NCBI RefSeq assembly: GCF_020181595.1 | Contig: NZ_CP084028.1 | Location: 1,005,893 to 1,069,892 of the forward strand | Reading direction: 5' to 3' | DNA from: [Mycobacterium] vasticus | GTDB taxonomy: Bacteria > Actinomycetota > Actinomycetes > Mycobacteriales > Mycobacteriaceae | Length of the DNA stretch: 64,000 bases | Part shown: piece by piece, positions 62,615 through 64,000 of the stretch | How positions within the stretch are numbered: position 1 is the first letter of the stretch | Layout: each line of letters opens with the position of its first letter | Program-made: the position numbers and the translations under genes | Notes under the pieces: model-generated | The model's database searches: none | What the model saw: only the letters and a program-made list of their open reading frames with translations | What the model was told of the DNA's origin: nothing

Positions 62615-63853
62615 ATGCGTGGAAACCCGATGGCCGCCGTCGACGCGCAGTTCTACTGGATGTCGGAGAAGGTTCCCAGCGACCAGTTCCTGCTGTACGC
62701 CTTCGCCGGCGTGCCCGCCGATCTCGAGGCCGCGGCTGCCGAGGTGCTCGACCGCGCCAGGCTGATCCCGGATCTGACCATGCGGGTCGAAGACGCCGGC
62801 GAGTTGCGCTACCCGCGGTGGGTGCCGTCGTCGGATCACCTCGGCGTCACCGTGCATCGGGCGCCCGGTGACCGCTGGGCCGGCTGCCTGGACGAGGTCG
62901 TGCGCCTGGCCGACGACCAACTCGACGTCCGGGTGGCGCCATGGAAGTTGCACTTGTTCGCCCCGGTGGACGGCATTCCCGGGCACCGCGGCGCCGGGAC
63001 GGTCGCGGTGCTGCAGGCCGCGCACGCTCTTGCCGACGGTGCGCGGGCCTCGGCGCTGGCTGCCTGGCTGTTCGGCCGGCCGACGCCGGTGCCGGCGGTG
63101 CAGTGGCCACACCGTGGATGTCTACCGTTGCGCGCCGTGGTCGCCGCCCGTGCGCACCGCAGCCGGGTCGCCGACACCCGGGCAGGCCTGCTGCCGCCGC
63201 CGGTCGGGGAGCGGCCTTTGCTGGCCACCAACCACCGGCCGGCCGGGGCCCGCGCGGTGCGCACCCTGATGCGCCGGCGCGCCGAGCTGGGCGGGCCCAC
63301 CGTCACCGTCGCGGTGCTCTCGGCGGTGGCGGAGGCGCTTGCGCGCTATCTCGACGAGCCGTGCGATGAGCTGGGTGCGGAGGTTCCGATGACTAAATCC
63401 GGTGTCCGGCAGGCTAATAACCACTTCGGCAACGTTCCGGTGGGCTTGTACCCACAGGCTGATCGGGCCACCCGGGCACGGCGGATAGCCGCCGATGTGG
63501 CCGGCGGCCGGTTGCGGGCCAACCATCCTGCGTCGCAGGCAGCCGACCGGGCGTTCGCCGCGACCCCGGCGGCGCTGCTGCGCTGGGGCGTCGGGAAGTT
63601 CGACCCGCACACCCGGCCGGCGCGGGTGACCGGCAACACCGTGGTGTCCAGCGTGTACCGCGGCGCAGCCGATCTGAGCTTCGGGGCGACGCCGGTGGTG
63701 CTGACGACGGGGTTCCCGGCTTTGTCGCCGGTTATGGGCTTGACCCACGGCGTGCACGGCATCGGGGGCACCGTGGCGATCAGCGTGCACGCGGCCTCGT
63801 CGGCGATCAGCGATATCGACGTCTATCTAGGCCTGCTGGACGCGGCATTGTAG
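62615..63853 (+). CDS. WS/DGAT-like acyltransferase family protein
   Basis: 412-aa protein resembling the wax-ester synthase/diacylglycerol acyltransferase fold. The HHxxxDG catalytic motif appears as AHALADG at residues 136-142, so the catalytic second His137 and Asp141/Gly142 are kept while the first His is Ala. The C-terminal 'NNHFGNVPVGLYPQ' and 'VVSSVYRGAADLSFGATPVVLTTGFPALSPVMGLTHGVHG' are typical of the second (DUF1298-like) half. It resembles Rv1125. Start ATG 62615 has GAGG 6 nt upstream. An acyl acceptor cannot be predicted. Confidence 0.83.
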   Translation: MRGNPMAAVDAQFYWMSEKVPSDQFLLYAFAGVPADLEAAAAEVLDRARLIPDLTMRVEDAGELRYPRWVPSSDHLGVTVHRAPGDRWAGCLDEVVRLADDQLDVRVAPWKLHLFAPVDGIPGHRGAGTVAVLQAAHALADGARASALAAWLFGRPTPVPAVQWPHRGCLPLRAVVAARAHRSRVADTRAGLLPPPVGERPLLATNHRPAGARAVRTLMRRRAELGGPTVTVAVLSAVAEALARYLDEPCDELGAEVPMTKSGVRQANNHFGNVPVGLYPQADRATRARRIAADVAGGRLRANHPASQAADRAFAATPAALLRWGVGKFDPHTRPARVTGNTVVSSVYRGAADLSFGATPVVLTTGFPALSPVMGLTHGVHGIGGTVAISVHAASSAISDIDVYLGLLDAAL

Positions 63854-63856
63854 GTT
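63851..63856 (+). promoter_or_regulatory. -10 TAGGTT, leaderless promoter of doxX-like gene
   Basis: The hexamer starts in the TAG stop of the WS/DGAT-like gene and is 7 nt before ATG 63864. Confidence 0.5.
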
Positions 63857-63863
63857 GGGGCAC

Positions 63864-64000
63864 ATGGCTACTGCTGCTGATGTCGCATTGCTGATCCTGC
63901 GCCTGGTCCTGGGGCTGACTATGGCGGCGCACGGTTTGAACAAGTTCTTCGGCGGGGGCCGTATCCCCGGCACTGCGCGGTGGTTCGAGAGCATCGGGAT
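63864..64000 (+). CDS. DoxX-family membrane protein, 3'-truncated by window edge
   Basis: The first 45 residues (MATAADVALLILRLVLGLTM...) are visible: a first transmembrane helix at about 6-25 with the DoxX pattern 'LRLVLGLTMAAHGLNKFFGGG' and the start of the following loop 'IPGTARWFESIG'. DoxX proteins are four-helix membrane proteins linked in mycobacteria to membrane oxidoreductase complexes. The gene continues beyond the window. Confidence 0.88.
   Translation, partial: MATAADVALLILRLVLGLTMAAHGLNKFFGGGRIPGTARWFESIG

Overview
The window is high-GC actinobacterial chromosome and almost certainly a non-tuberculous Mycobacterium/Mycolicibacterium. It carries mycothiol S-conjugate amidase, DesA2, PhoH2 with a small upstream ORF, an R2-like ligand-binding oxidase, a lipid-droplet-type protein and a WS/DGAT-like protein. 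The gene order follows, as I remember it, the M. tuberculosis Rv1079-Rv1125 segment, interrupted by blocks of accessory genes. Species cannot be named from the sequence alone. No tRNA, rRNA, CRISPR array, intact insertion sequence or prophage was seen.

Layout. 1-5.5 kb: core genes metB (5'-truncated by the window edge), greA, a DUF4307 protein, mca, a small membrane protein, a DUF255 thioredoxin-like protein and a SnoaL-like protein. 5.5-9.9 kb: accessory block with an exported DUF1214-like protein translationally coupled to an R2lox oxidase, plus a divergent PucR/CdaR-type regulator. 9.9-20.7 kb: core genes (hemolysin III-like, short-chain Z-prenyl diphosphate synthase, membrane proteins, DUF732 protein, coaA, DUF885 protein, glyA, desA2, phoAT-like small ORF + phoH2, polysaccharide deacetylase lipoprotein). 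20.7-30.5 kb: accessory metabolic block (DUF2252 protein, Tat/lipoprotein alkylsulfatase, PucR regulator, aldehyde dehydrogenase + GMC oxidoreductase, small membrane protein, MFS transporter). 30.5-36.2 kb: fum, glpX, DUF4245-like protein, AI-2E-family permease, epimerase, DUF1876 protein.

36.3-49.9 kb is the most unusual part. Three paralogous proteins of about 1050 residues (zinc ribbon, class III cyclase-like domain, AAA/STAND ATPase, long helical C-terminus) surround a LuxR/LAL-type regulator and three small proteins. All three cyclase-like domains lack the transition-state Asn. The three genes share a -10/5'-hairpin leader. Two of the small-protein genes share a perfect palindrome placed at a fixed distance from a second conserved box.

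49.9-64 kb returns to core genes (3-beta-HSD-like, xseB/xseA, lipid-droplet-type protein, ispH, membrane protein, ychF). A small resistance-type insert follows, with arr (rifampin ADP-ribosyltransferase) head-to-head with the C-terminal remnant of an aminoglycoside nucleotidyltransferase, plus a SnoaL remnant. Then come OsmC, a quinol monooxygenase-like protein, a predicted permuted papain-like amidase, a 53-aa membrane protein, a cyclase-like protein, bpoB-like and ephC-like hydrolases, a WS/DGAT-like protein and the start of a DoxX gene.

Regulatory pattern. More than twenty start codons lie 6-9 nt downstream of a TANNNT -10 hexamer, the signature of leaderless mycobacterial transcripts. This pattern was used to choose many of the starts. 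One pair of these -10s overlaps on opposite strands (59837-59846), giving a symmetric bidirectional promoter.
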